NCBI GenBank assembly: GCA_016584495.1
Contig: WAID01000007.1
Span: 1,846,001-1,910,000, forward strand
DNA from: Celoporthe dispersa
Lineage: Eukaryota; Ascomycota; Sordariomycetes; Diaporthales; Cryphonectriaceae
DNA length: 64,000 nt
Direction: 5' to 3'
This document shows positions 11,289 through 22,407 of this stretch, in pieces. The position numbers were made by a program, and so were the translations under genes. Positions within the stretch are counted from its first letter, which is position 1, and every line of letters begins with the position of its first letter. Below the pieces are notes generated by a model. The model did not search any database, was not told the DNA's origin, and saw nothing but the letters and a program-made list of their open reading frames with translations.

Positions 11289-13257
11289 TTACCTCACGCC
11301 GGCGAGGTACATCAGCACGCTGGGCGATCTACTACGCTCCCGCTTCGTCTTGCGGACCAGCACCAGGTTGTCGCGCGACTTGTCGCGGTGGCGGTGGCGG
11401 CTGCGGTCCTCGACAGAGATGGTCGTCGTGACCTTCTCGCGGTCGTCACGGATCACCCTGGTCAGCGACCAGAGCTCCTTCTGCTCCTCCGGCGGGACCC
11501 AGCGCTTGATGATTATATAATCGGGGTTCTGTGACAAGAAGGGAGGGGGGTTAGAATGTCGTCGGTCAGTGGCAGTCTACTGTTGCCTGTGCAGTTTCAG
11601 GGTATGAGGAGGATTGGGGGCCGCGGGCGCGTAAATAGGTAGGGGTCCTTGTCCAGCGGCTCGGGATGGTAGCCGCCGTGCAGGCGGCGGATGTATGGAT
11701 GGATGGATGGCTAGGGAAAAGGGGACAAAACTCACCGAGTCCATCTCATACTCGATAGCCTTCGCCCTCAGCGCCTCGAGGCTGAGGTGCTTCCTCGCCA
11801 TCCGGGTATACGTCGTCTTCGACGTGGTGATCTCCATTCCGGGCTGTACACGACCCACAGGAGGAGGCGGCGGCGGCATCATGCCCATGTGTCCGTGGGG
11901 GGATACGGCATCGGGCGCGGCGCAACTCGCCTGCCGTCCAGCATCGCCTCGATCTGGTTCTCGGGCACGCCTGAGGCGAGGAGGCGGTCCCGCATCTGGT
12001 GGCGGATCTCTCTCTCGGCCTCTTCCCTCTCCTTCTTCTCCTTGACCGCCTTCTCGACCTGTGCGACCTTCCACCGCTCCACCGCCTCCTCGTCGGCCTT
12101 CTTGCGCGCCGCGGCGGCAGCCTCGGCAGCCCTCTTCTTCTCCAGCTCGGCCAGAGCGTGTTCCTTGATGATGCGCTCGCGCTCGGCCGCCTCGTCTTTG
12201 GCTCGCTTGACTATTGGTGGATGTATTAGTATACATGTTCTAACAAGATTATGTGGAAGACACACGACACCAGCACGCCAGCAAGGCAGCGATGTTTGGG
12301 GGTGGGGGACCTACTCTTATCCAGCTCATCCTTGGCAGCCTTCAGCTCCGCGTGCGTCTTGGCCTCCCTGGCCCTCTCCAGGGCCTCCTTCTCCATCCTG
12401 TCGCGCTGCTCGATGGCCTGCAGCTTTCTCTTGGCCTCGCGCAGCTCAAAGTCCTCGCGGTCATGAAGGCGGCGATCCTCGGCGTCTTTATCGTGCTGGT
12501 CACGCATGTGCCGCTCCCGCAGCTCGCGGTACTCCATGTCCCTCCTGATGAGCGCCAGGCGGTCTTCCTCTACCTCCTCGTGGCGCAGGCGGTCCAGCTC
12601 GGCCTTGTCCTTCCTGAGGTCGCGTATCTCCGCCTCAGCGGCCCTCCGGGCGTCGCGCTCCCGGGTCTCCGCCTCAGCCTCGAGCTCCAGGCGCTCACGT
12701 CGCAGGCGCTCGCGCTCGCGCTCGAGCTCGAACCTCTCCCGGTCGCTGTGCGGTGCGGACAGGCGTAGCAGCTCGAGCTGGCGCCGGGTCTCGTCCAGCT
12801 TGCGCTCCATCTCGTATCTCTCCATGGTCAGGTAGGCATCCGATCCGGCGCGAGAGCGAGAGTGTGAGTGCTCATGGTAGGACACGCGTGATTCGTGCCG
12901 TGAGCGGCCACGGCGGCTGGAGATGCTGCTGTCGTCGTCCGACGAGTGGTGGTGGTCGAATCTCTGGTTGATGACCACAGGACCAGCAACTGGCGGCGGC
13001 GGGGCTACCAAGACACTGGGCGGGCTGCGGCGCTCACGAGATCTCTCGCGGGACTTCTCACGGAACCGGGTAGTAGTGGTGACCATGGTCCGGTCCTGTC
13101 TGTCCTGAGGGTTCAACATGGCCTCTACGCCCTGCTGATAATAGACGCGGCTGCGAGGCCGCTCCCGCCTGGCCTCGACATAGTGCACAGGCGCAGGAGA
13201 TCGATCTCTCCTGATACGCACGCGGTCGATCTCCTCCTCCTCGGAGTAGAAACTCAT
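11289..13257 (-). CDS. Arg/Glu-rich coiled-coil protein, frame broken by one base
   Basis: Three exons on the minus strand: 13257-12315, 12210-11736 and 11528-11289. They encode about 552 residues if one base is restored. The N-terminal third is rich in Arg, Ser and Asp (MSFYSEEEEIDRVRIRRDRS). Residues from about 170 to 390 form a long, highly charged coiled coil. Then comes a Pro-rich linker (MMPPPPPPVG), a conserved-looking segment (TYTRMARKHLSLEALRA) and, in the last exon, NPDYIIIKRWVPPEEQKEL, a motif I associate with an uncharacterised fungal family (DUF8035-like, from memory). Function unknown. The second exon changes frame at a G6 run on the + strand (11897-11902); a seventh G would give a smooth reading PYPPHGHMGMM. 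A weak 83-nt intron with a GTTGCG donor could also bridge it. Introns 12211-12314 and 11529-11735 have good consensus. Confidence 0.75.
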
Positions 13258-13739
13258 TGTGGCTGTTATGCTGCGTATATCAAAGTGTCGGGAATAAGGC
13301 TGTACGCAGAAGAGAGGAGAGGGGGGGGGGGGGGGAAAGGTGACACAACGGTTAACAACACCCTCGCTACAGGTAGGAGAAAGTACACTGTTGATGTTCA
13401 ACTCAAGATCACGACAGGTTATGAGAGAAAGAAGATGAGGTGGCGAGGAAGTCACTCGGGGAAAAAATAGCAGAAGAGAGACAGAGAGGAGCTGAGGACA
13501 GTGCTGCACACAGGCGGGGTATACATAAGGCTTTATTCCTTCGGCAGAAGAGGAATGCAGTCATTGGTTAGCAGGCCAACCACAGCAGACGGCTGAGGTT
13601 ACAGGAGGTGACCCTCTTCCCCCCCTCCGAGGTAAGCCGCATCGGCCCAGAAAATACGGTGAAACTCATTGTGCCGGCCTGGCTGGCACTGGGCCTTTCA
13701 GAGTCGACGAGGAATGTGACCGCCCTAGCGCGCGTGCGT

Positions 13740-13771
<32 letters not shown>

Positions 13772-15076
13772 ATGGCAAATGTCAGCAGGGTGTGCCACTT
13801 GAGCGTAGCGGAGATATTGGCTGGATCCTGGCATAATGCCGCTAGATCATAGGCGCAAAAGGTCTATTGGTGGCAGCCCCGGTCGCATATGGTTGGGCCG
13901 GTGGAGATAGACTGAAGCGGCTGAAAGTCGTCCTCCTGCAGGATGCTTCCCAGTCATGCCAGTGTCAAGGAAATTTGGCGTAGCTGCTTTGCTGTAGGTG
14001 CTACAGCAGACAAAACCGCCGTGGGGGCCGAAATAGAAGTAGAAGGTCAAGCCGCCAGCCGAGGAAGCCGGCCCACCAGCAATCCTACTCTGCCCTTGGC
14101 ATCCATAGAAATAGATCCAACACACCGAGCCTCACTCCAAGCAGCAATGCAATGTATGCGTGAGAGAGAGGAGGGGGAGGGGGGGTTGGAAGTAGACAGG
14201 ATGCTGCAGATCTCCACGCAAGCCCCTCCTCCGGTGGTGCTGCACTGGGATTGTCGGTTTCGTTCCCAGCTACCTCGAAAGTACTAGACCAGAGCGGATC
14301 TCGGGGGGAACAAGGGCGCACACTGTCATTCTCTTTCTGTAGGTATGGTGCGCCGCAGGGCTGATAAAGAACGATACCTGGCACAATGAACCGCGTACGG
14401 ACCACCTGTTTGCACAAGGACCTCAGTCGCCTGACAGGTATCGTTAACCGACTTGACCTGGCCGGCTTTGCTGCATCCAAATCTAACTAGGCCACCACTT
14501 TCCAAGGATATGGCCTCTTCTTGATGTAGCATTCTGACTCGTTCACCAACGGGGCCAACGGGCCCGCATGCTCGTGCCATGGGAACACCAGGGATGTCCA
14601 GCGCGCTTCGCTGCTTCAGAGGAAAGGCGCGATATATCGGCGGCGGCTGGTAAAACAAGACTGTAGTAATTTTACTCTGTTGGGTGTGAGACCAACTTTC
14701 ATGACCATCTCCGATGCTTAATGTGGAGGATCTGGAGCCTTGCGCTGGGTGAAGTCTCAAATTGTGATCATTATATGGTGCGCCATGGCGACGGCCACGC
14801 TGGCGCTGCAGCTCTAGCGTGCGGAAACAGCATTACCACGGAGGCTGCTGGGCGCTGGCCTCCTGTCTCCATTCGATTCCGTTCCAAACCTCCATCCGTA
14901 GTCCGTCTTGGCCCATGCAGGAAGGGCGGGATATCTTCTTTGACAGCTAGCTCGATAGCTCACGGGCAGGCCCTCACATCTTGTAGCCTTGTATATTGTG
15001 CGTGTCACGAGGCCTGCAAGGGGACTCGCAGTGAGTGAGCGCTCTGCGCGACAGGGGATCGATCATAGACATGCTC
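13258..15076. other. Intergenic region
   Basis: A 15-base G run (13321-13335) lies in the leader of the coiled-coil gene, and a GT dinucleotide tract lies at 13746-13771. Open frames on both strands are short and look random. I see no RNA gene. Confidence 0.5.
13746..13771. repeat. GT dinucleotide tract
   Basis: About thirteen GT units in the intergenic region upstream of the coiled-coil gene. Confidence 0.9.
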
Positions 15077-15638
15077 TCAAGAGCCACCTGGACCGCCACG
15101 CTTGAGGATCGCCTCGATGTGGTCCTGACTGTTCTTGGCAGTAGTATCCAGATAGTGAATCTTCTTGTTCAGGCTCTCGACGTCGGCCTCGAGCTGTTTC
15201 ATCTGCGACTGCAGCTTGCTCTTCATGTCCGGCACCGGTGCTGACACGAACCTGGAGGCACACCGGAGCTGTCAGCCCGAGATATCTGAGCCTGCACAGC
15301 AGCATCCAGCATTGGGTCACTCACATCTTGCCGACACCCTCATAGACAGGTGTCTCGGGACGCAGCGAGGAGATCTCGCTGAGGGTCAGCTGGGTGAGGC
15401 GCATCTCGCGCTGCTTGGACGCCATCTGTGAGCGGCCGAGGGCAAGCTCCTGCTGGGTCCTGAGGGCCTGTGTCTGGATCTCCCCGTATAGCTGGCATCC
15501 GATGTCAGCATCTACCTGTCCTCTCTTTGCCAGTTTGAGTCGAGCGCGAAGACTGCATGCGTGCAGCTCCCCTCTTTCTCTCTCTCACACACACACTCTG
15601 TCTCTCACCTTTTGTAGCGCCTCTTGTGATAGTGACAT
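15077..15638 (-). CDS. PFD1: Prefoldin subunit 1
   Basis: Three exons on the minus strand: 15638-15609, 15491-15325 and 15251-15077. They encode 123 residues, the usual size for this beta-type prefoldin subunit. The first exon codes only for MSLSQEALQK. The protein is the expected pair of coiled-coil helices around a beta hairpin: an N-terminal helix (LYGEIQTQALRTQQELALGR, then RLTQLTLSEI), the hairpin segment RPETPVYEGVGKMFVS, and a C-terminal helix with LNKKIHYLDTTAKNSQDH. Prefoldin is a hexamer that captures nascent actin and tubulin and passes them to the CCT chaperonin in the cytosol. The subunit assignment rests on the conserved VYEGVGKMF block. All splice sites are canonical and the phases agree. 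Confidence 0.92.
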
Positions 15639-17030
15639 GATGAATCGGTTGTCACACTTGCGTGACCAGACTGGGCAGGTTCGTCACCTGATGCTCGAAT
15701 GTGGAGTGGTATATCCAGGCGAGAAGACCGCTGCAAGTTTTGCGGTGATGGCTGTTCCAACTGGTCGCAGCAGCAAGATGGCCAGGGGCAGGAAGGAGCT
15801 CGGCAGGCTGCAGCAGGCGCCACGAAAAATGCTGAATTCAGGGTAGGAGCACTCCCGCAGCGGGCCGTGGCCAGGGTTCGGTGTTGTCCCCTCCCGACCA
15901 CACTCAACAAATACCCTCTTATTACTATGCCTCTTTTCCTTTTCCCCCTTTATTTTTCGCTCTTCTTTTCGAAGTAGCTAGTTGTACAATAATTCTTGCG
16001 TGTGGATCATCTTTCTCAAGAGTAGAGACAGAACAGAACAATTCCACTCTCTCCTCCTGCAAAGCCATTGAGCAGCGTGCTGGAAGACAAACTTGGGGAC
16101 TCATGTACCAAGTACTTAGTTACTTAGGTACTGAAAATACTTGGGTATGTACATGGCAGCGATACACCAGAGCTGCCGCGTAAACGACTGATGTGGCTTT
16201 AGGTACAATACCTAAAGATGCATTTTCATGCAAGACATACGTACGCTTCCTCCTGCAAAGCTTGACATTAAAAAAACATCACCTGTAACTCGTCACGCCT
16301 ATCCCATCACGTTTCTAAGTCGAGCCTCCAGGGGGAAAAGAAGAAGACGGAAAAAAGGGGTGGCGATACAGTAATGCTGCAGGCTGACATATTTCGCTAT
16401 AGTATGGCGCTGTCTTATTTACTAACGATCAAAAAAAAAAGCCATGTACCTAGGCCTTGCGTCAGAGTTGCCTAGGTACCTACTCTAGTAGGTACTTAAT
16501 CAGACAGGGCGTGGATGCATGTGCATGTGGGCTCTCTCTCTCTCTCCGCCCTAGCCGTCCACTGGGTCTGGGGCTGGGGCTGGCTCGCTCGCCCTTCGGC
16601 TATAACCTGCAGCGCGTGTGAAATGCTGGCCAATTCCGACCAGACTTTTTGTCAACCTCCCGTCACGATTGTTGCTTACATATATCACTTACCCTGCCCT
16701 CTCTCGCGCGCTGTGTGTTCTGTCACTGGGCATCTCTGAGCTGACGTCTTCCTCTCTTTTTGCTCAAAGTGCGCTAGAAGCCACCCTTTTAAGGCTTCAA
16801 GGGCTCGCCCTGACCTGTCCTTCCGCTGGCTTTGGAATCAACGTCCTAGGGAGGAGGGCACACCAGTGTACGGCACAGCGAACATCCCTACTGCGATCCG
16901 CCCAGACACCAAGCTCCCGCCCCTCTGGCCTCCCGGGCAAGCAGGATCTCCAGCATAGCTACAGGCTATCTTGAACGTAGCTCGAACTGTCTTTTATGCT
17001 TTCGAGCTCGTCGTGGCCGTCACCGCCAGC
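15639..17030. promoter_or_regulatory. Shared upstream region of PFD1 and the ceramidase gene
   Basis: The two genes diverge from this 1.4 kb. It contains a cluster of TACCTA/TAGGTA motifs: near 16121-16132, 16201-16215 and 16446-16495, the last forming two overlapping inverted repeats. There is also an A10 run near 16431. A role in regulation is inferred only from position. Confidence 0.4.
16446..16495. repeat. Overlapping inverted repeats of GTACCTAG type
   Basis: The 10-base arm at 16446-16455 (GTACCTAGGC) is the exact reverse complement of 16470-16479, with a 14-base loop. The second arm overlaps another inverted repeat: 16476-16484 (GTACCTACT) pairs exactly with 16487-16495 across a 2-base centre. 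Either could form a hairpin in DNA or RNA, or serve as a dimeric protein site. Confidence 0.85.
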
Positions 17031-18224
17031 ATGTCTCTGGCCTTTCAGTGGCCCTACCGGGAATCCCGCGACGGCATCTGGGGCACGCAGACAAGCACCC
17101 TGAACTGGTGTGAGGGAGGTACGTTGGCATACGAAGGCACCCACCTTTCGTGCCCAGGGTCTGTTCTTGTTGGGTTGGGAGAATCCGGGCTGAGCTGAGC
17201 TCTCTTAGGACTACAACGTGACGCCGTACATTGCAGAGTTCTTCAACACCTCGACCAACCTAGTCTTCCTCTACCTGGGTGTTATGGGCATCCGGGAATG
17301 TCTGCGCCATGGCCACGGTCTTGTCTTTGTCCTCTCTTTCCTGGGCTACGTTGTCGTTGGCCTGGGATCGATGGCTTTCCATGCCACCTTAAAATGTGTG
17401 TGTCTGGCTGGTCTTCCTGGTCCCGACAGGGTCCCCAGCACACACCGCGTCTGATCACTCATCAACTCTACCCGTGTACATTTGGCTGACCACGCAGGGC
17501 AGATTCCATGCAGCTTGCTGACGAGCTGCCGATGATCTACACAACCTGCATTGTGGCTTACGCAACATTCTCCTACTCGAGGCCCAGGCATACCCAGGCG
17601 CTCGTGGCTCTTGGGCTTGTCACTCTGGCTTCTTGGATCACCATCTACTATCTCTCGTCACAGAACCCGGTCTTTCACCAGGTCGCCTACGCTGCGTTGA
17701 TGCTCGCTTTAGTCTTCCGGGCCATGTTCGATATGGAAGCAACACTCCGGCCAGCACTCAGGAAGCGATGTGGAACACCGGTAGAGGCCGACGAGATCCT
17801 GAGGCAGATGTGGAAGATGGCCTTCACAGGTACAGGACCCAATGCATCAGTTCTGCTAGTGTCTTGCTGACTTGGTACAACAGGCATCGTGCTGTTCCTG
17901 GTGGGCTTCTCCATCTGGCTCCTAGATAATACTTTCTGCCGACACCTGCGCGACGCCCGGAACACGATCCTGCTGCCCTGGGCGGCGGTGCTTGAGGGTC
18001 ATGCCTGGTGGCACATCTTCACCGGCATCGGGACTTATTATTGCATCACATGGCGGCTTTGGCTGGAGCGGTGTCTGGAAGGCGGCGAGCGGGAGTTTGT
18101 GCTGAAGTGGCCGTCTCCCTTCACATCGGTTCCCAAGGCCGTCCCTCGGTCGAGCCACATCACCAAGGCCAATGGCGACAGCTATGCCAATGGCACTGGC
18201 AATGGGCACAAGAAAACTGTCTGA
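17031..18224 (+). CDS. Alkaline ceramidase, frame broken by one base at the first exon junction
   Basis: Exons 17031-17118, 17209-17395, 17503-17829 and 17884-18224 encode about 313 residues if one base is removed. This family (yeast Ypc1/Ydc1, human ACER) is an ER/Golgi multi-span hydrolase that splits ceramide into sphingoid base and fatty acid. Seen here: the N-terminal DGIWGTQTSTLNWCE, then DYNVTPYIAEFFNT, the metal-site motif GSMAFHATLK with its histidine, SMQLADELPMIY, and the C-terminal EGHAWWHIFTG, which supplies the two other zinc-type histidines. About seven hydrophobic segments are visible. The tail is short, polar and Gly/Asn-rich. The first exon ends TGT GAG GGA G before a good GTACGT donor (phase 1), while the second exon must start in phase 0 with GAC TAC. 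One G too many in GAGGGAG (17114-17116) would explain this. Confidence 0.88.
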
Positions 18225-19054
18225 CCCTGAAGGTTGGTGAGATAGCGTTTTATCAGTGTTAGTCCTCTGTGGAACGGATAGCGTTTTCCCAGTATCGTTT
18301 CACATGGCAGGATACCCTACAGCTGGTTACCAAGATGATATAAAACCAACTCATTTTCCAGTCCCGCAGGATCACTTCAGAAGGTTCAAGTACGCACGTA
18401 TGGACGGCATGGCCCGCTGCCGCCCCTGTTTGTCACGACAGTGACACACGCACAAAGGGCACAGTGGGATCTGCAGGGATACAGGTGCCTTTTTTTTTTT
18501 TTGGTCTTTCTGCAGGTCAGTGAACAGGCAGGTCAGATTGCATTATTATCTCCATCCCTCTGATCAGACTGCATGCAACAACTATGGGAACAACATGGAA
18601 AGCCGCGCAATCAATTCCTTCATCAAATCCTTGCCTCTCCCGAAACACTGGGCCCATGCAACCAAACAGGATCCACACGTGTAATATCCAGGTGGGTGTG
18701 GTGGCCTGTGGGTGGGTGGTATGGCGTAGGGCTAAAAGAAGCTTGGCCATCTTTAGGCACATATTGCGCCATAGGGACTGGCCTTGTAGGTGCTTCTACT
18801 TGTACATGCAGTGAGCTGCTCCCGTTTTCAGAGGCACAGGCACACTGGAGAGGAGACCTTTTGTGGTCTACAGCTGTTACATCGTATCTGATACACTTGT
18901 GGGGACTGATTATTATTGAACCAGCTTAGGTAAAGAAGAAAAAAATACACTGAAGAATGTATTGTACCTACCACTCCAACCCGATGCTGCGCCTGGTGGG
19001 CTGTGGTGGGTGGCAGCGAGTGGTTGATTTACAGTGACTAGGATGTTACTCAGT

Positions 19055-19090
<36 letters not shown>

Positions 19091-19546
19091 CCAGAAGCCG
19101 ACCAACGTCACAGCACTGCCGTTTCTGTCCAAAGCTTACAGGCCAAACGACACATAGTCCAGAAATCTTGCCAGACTGTCCCAATCTTAGCTCCAAACTG
19201 ACCACAGGAGCTTACCCGACAGTCCAGAGAACTTTACATACCGACGAACAACACCATTTCTTATATAGACTCTAGAAAACGAAGCCGGGCTCATACCTGG
19301 GGTGGGAAGGAGCATAGGTGGAGAATCATCATCGCGGGTCGAGTCGCAAGCTGGGAACTGGAACTTCTTCGCGCTCGCATCCTCCCTTGACTCGGAAGGC
19401 CCAATCCAGCAATGCCATCCCCTCTACACCTCTAACTAGATACCCCTCGAAATACTGCCGCCCCTCGGATGGGCACGACACTCGCTTTTCGTTGTCTCTT
19501 TCCCTCGTCCCCGTCCTCCCTCAATCTCGTCTGCTGAAGAGGAGCC
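18225..19546. other. Intergenic region
   Basis: This is the 3' region of the ceramidase gene and the leader of the golgin gene. It contains a T run near 18491-18502 and a GT dinucleotide tract at 19057-19087. No gene features are seen. Confidence 0.5.
19057..19087. repeat. GT dinucleotide tract
   Basis: About fifteen GT units, 460 bases upstream of the golgin gene start. Confidence 0.9.
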
Positions 19547-22216
19547 ATGTCTGGTCAAGGTGGAGGAGGGCCCAAGTCGAGATGGGGTTCCCTGCTTTCG
19601 CAAGCCGTCGCCGGCGTCGAGGCCAGACTGGACACCATCCTCGCTGAGGAGGACCAGCCCAAGCAGAGCCCTAGCCCTGCGCCCTCACAACAGGCCAAGA
19701 GCCCGACGACAGGTGCGTCTCTCTCCCGGCCCGCCCTCCCGCCTGCCTCACGCGCCCCGCCTGCTGACACTGGCCCTTTCTTGGGATCGAGTAGTACCGC
19801 CGAGACCCGACTCTGCGAATCGGAACAGGACGAACGACCGGCTGCAGGAGAGGCTCGCGAGGGCTGTAGCTGCGAAACAGGCCGCGCTGAAGTCGGAGAA
19901 CCCGTCGACCAAGGCGACGCCCACCGCGAGCCCGCGCCAGAGCATGGACGCCCCGACCAGGAACTCGACAGACAGCGCCGCGGCGGTGGCATTACCAGCA
20001 AGTCCAAAGGTGCCACCGTCACCACGGGCCTCGCTGGATGCCGTAAATCGGAGATCAATCGAGACGAAGGCAGCTTCAGACACGAGCAGGGATGGGGCCT
20101 TGGACGTGTCTGCTGCCCCAATACAGGCTGAAGCGACAGAAGAGCCGGCTAAAGATACGAACGGCGAGGCGGAGACTGCGCCCTCGAGCGTAAATGTCCC
20201 GGCTGGCGCGGTCGCCGAGCTACAAGAGGACCGGATCAGCCAGCTAGAGAAGGCGCTGGAGGAGATGGCGCTGCAGCAGCAGGAGGAGACCCACAACTAC
20301 GTCGAGCAGATCGATGCGCTGCAGGCAAAACTGCAATATCTGGCGCGGGAGGCCACCGAACGGGCCAGGAAGGAGGCCAAAGAGGCGCCCGCCGGCAGCA
20401 TGGAGAAGAAGCTGGCGGAGAAGGACCAGCAGATCGCCGGGCTCATGGAGGAGGGGAAGAACCTGGCGAGCACAGAACAGAAGCTTCGGGCGATCATAAA
20501 AACCCTGCGGTCCAAGATTGGCGAGAACGAGAAGGAGATCAATAAGGCCAAGACCTCCAAGGGCAAGGCAGAGCAAGAGCTGGATACCACGCGCAGGAGG
20601 GCGCGGCGGGCCGACGATCTAGAGAAGTACCAGGAGGAGCTGCACAGGCGGATCGGCCAGTCGCAGAAGGAGATCGATTCCCTCAAATCCGAAGCGTCAA
20701 GTAAAGACAGGACCATTGCGGATCTCAAGGCACAGCTGCAACAGGCCGCCGAGCAGGCGGAGACCCTGGCGGCCAAGGTGAACGAGGAGGCTCTGGCCAA
20801 AGAGCGGCAGCGCGTGCGGGAGCTCGAAGACGAGGTCTCTGAGCTCAAGGTTGAAAAGGATCTCGCGGCAGACCGTGGCAGGGCTAGAGAGAACGAGCTG
20901 AAGGAGAAGGCGGAGCGAGCTGCAGAGCGATCCCGTGCCGTCGAGGTGGAGCTCAAGGCCGAGCTGCAGGTCATGGAGAGCAAGCTCGAGTCTATGAGGG
21001 TCATGGCGGAAGAAGTCTCCTCAGGGGCGATGGGCGACTCCCAGGCGAAACTACTACGACAAGTCGAGACTCTTCAGACACAGTACGCGATCGCGACGGA
21101 GAACTGGCAGGGCATCGAGAGCACGCTGCTCGCCAGGATTGCGAGCCTGGAGAAGGAGAGGGATGAGGCGCAGCATCGGGAGTCCGAGATGAGGAAGAAG
21201 GCACGTGAAGCTGTGAGTTATCCTAGGTGCCCGCGCCTGCACCCGAGTGATATGATGATGCTGATCTGCTCCCTCAGGCCCTCCGCGCAAGACATCGGGA
21301 AGAAGAATTAGAAGATGCAAAGACCCAGATACCCACCATACAGGAAGACGTGAAGGCGCATCAGTCTGAAATAGAGGCGCTCAAGAAGCGATCAGAAGAG
21401 GCGGAAGCTGCCCTGGCCGAGACCAAGGCAGAGCTGGAGAAGCACAAGGCGGCAGCCGCGTCACGGGAGCAGCAAGACCGCCCAGGACCGTGGCTAGAGA
21501 CCGCCCCATCTCAATCGTATAGATCCAGCAGCAGGCCCGAATCGCCCTCGGCATCCATGCCGTCACGCAGTTTCAGCACCGAACTGCTCGGCTACGGTAC
21601 GCTATCGAGCAAATTACGGAAGCACTCGGCGCCATCAAGCAATGGTGATCCTGTGGAACGATATACCGCACGCAGACCATCGGTCCAGCCAGCCAGCCGA
21701 CCGCCTATGCACAATGCAAACTCCCACCAGCTGCCTCCAATACTCAGCCCCACCATCGAGGCACTCCCATCCGTCCCCTCCATACACCCACTCGAGCGGA
21801 GCGACACGTACGATAGTATCGAGACGTCCTCGTCACCGCAGCAGATCGCGCAAGACATGGTCTCTGTCTCAACTGTCGGCGCGGGCCCCTCTGTGCAGCT
21901 TGTTGAGAAGCTGAGCGCTGCGATCCGGCGGCTGGAGACAGAGAAGGTCACCACGAGAGAAGAGCTCGCGCGGATCTCGGCGCAGCGTGACGAGGCGCGT
22001 GCAGAGATGGTGAGTCTCATGCGCGACGTCGAGAAGGGACGGCAGGCGGGCGAGGAGGTCACCAGGCTGCAGGCCGAGGTCGCCGAGGTCAACGAGAGGT
22101 ACGAGACGACGCTCGAGCTGCTGGGCGAAAAGAGCGAGATGGTGGAGGAGCTCAGGGCAGATGTGCAGGATGTCAAGGCCATGTACAGAGATCTGGTGGA
22201 GAGGACGATCAAATGA
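19547..22216 (+). CDS. TMF/Sgm1-type coiled-coil golgin
   Basis: Three exons: 19547-19712, 19795-21212 and 21278-22216. They encode 840 residues. The protein starts MSGQGGGGPKSRWGSLLSQA, a membrane-tether-like N-terminus seen in fungal TMF homologues. Then come an Ala/Ser/Pro-rich linker, a central coiled coil of about 350 residues (roughly 240-600), a second short coiled coil, a Ser/Pro-rich linker (about 600-720) and a C-terminal coiled coil of about 115 residues beginning VQLVEKLSAAIRRLE and ending MYRDLVERTIK. That last block matches the TMF 'TATA-binding' domain, which in yeast Sgm1 and human TMF1 binds the Rab GTPase Ypt6/Rab6 at the Golgi; it is not a genuine DNA-binding domain. Both introns are canonical. 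The assignment rests on overall layout and the C-terminal block. Confidence 0.85.
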
Positions 22217-22407
22217 GATACTTAAGACCGGGGGCACAGGTGGTGGGCAGCATGGCAGGGAGGTTCTTTTTTAAAAACTCTCTTTGAGGTATTGGCAGCC
22301 GGAGTCTGGAATTTTGATATTGATGGTCTGATCCAGTTTATGGAGGTTGCTTGACATCATCGCCCTAGAGAAAGAGGCGCGCTAAAGAAGGCTCTTTTTC
22401 TTCTTTC

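Noticed and set aside
19555..20121. Minus-strand and +1-frame open readings over the golgin N-terminus
   Set aside because: They are shadows of the Ala/Pro/Ser-rich coding sequence; the modelled exons give a complete coiled-coil protein.
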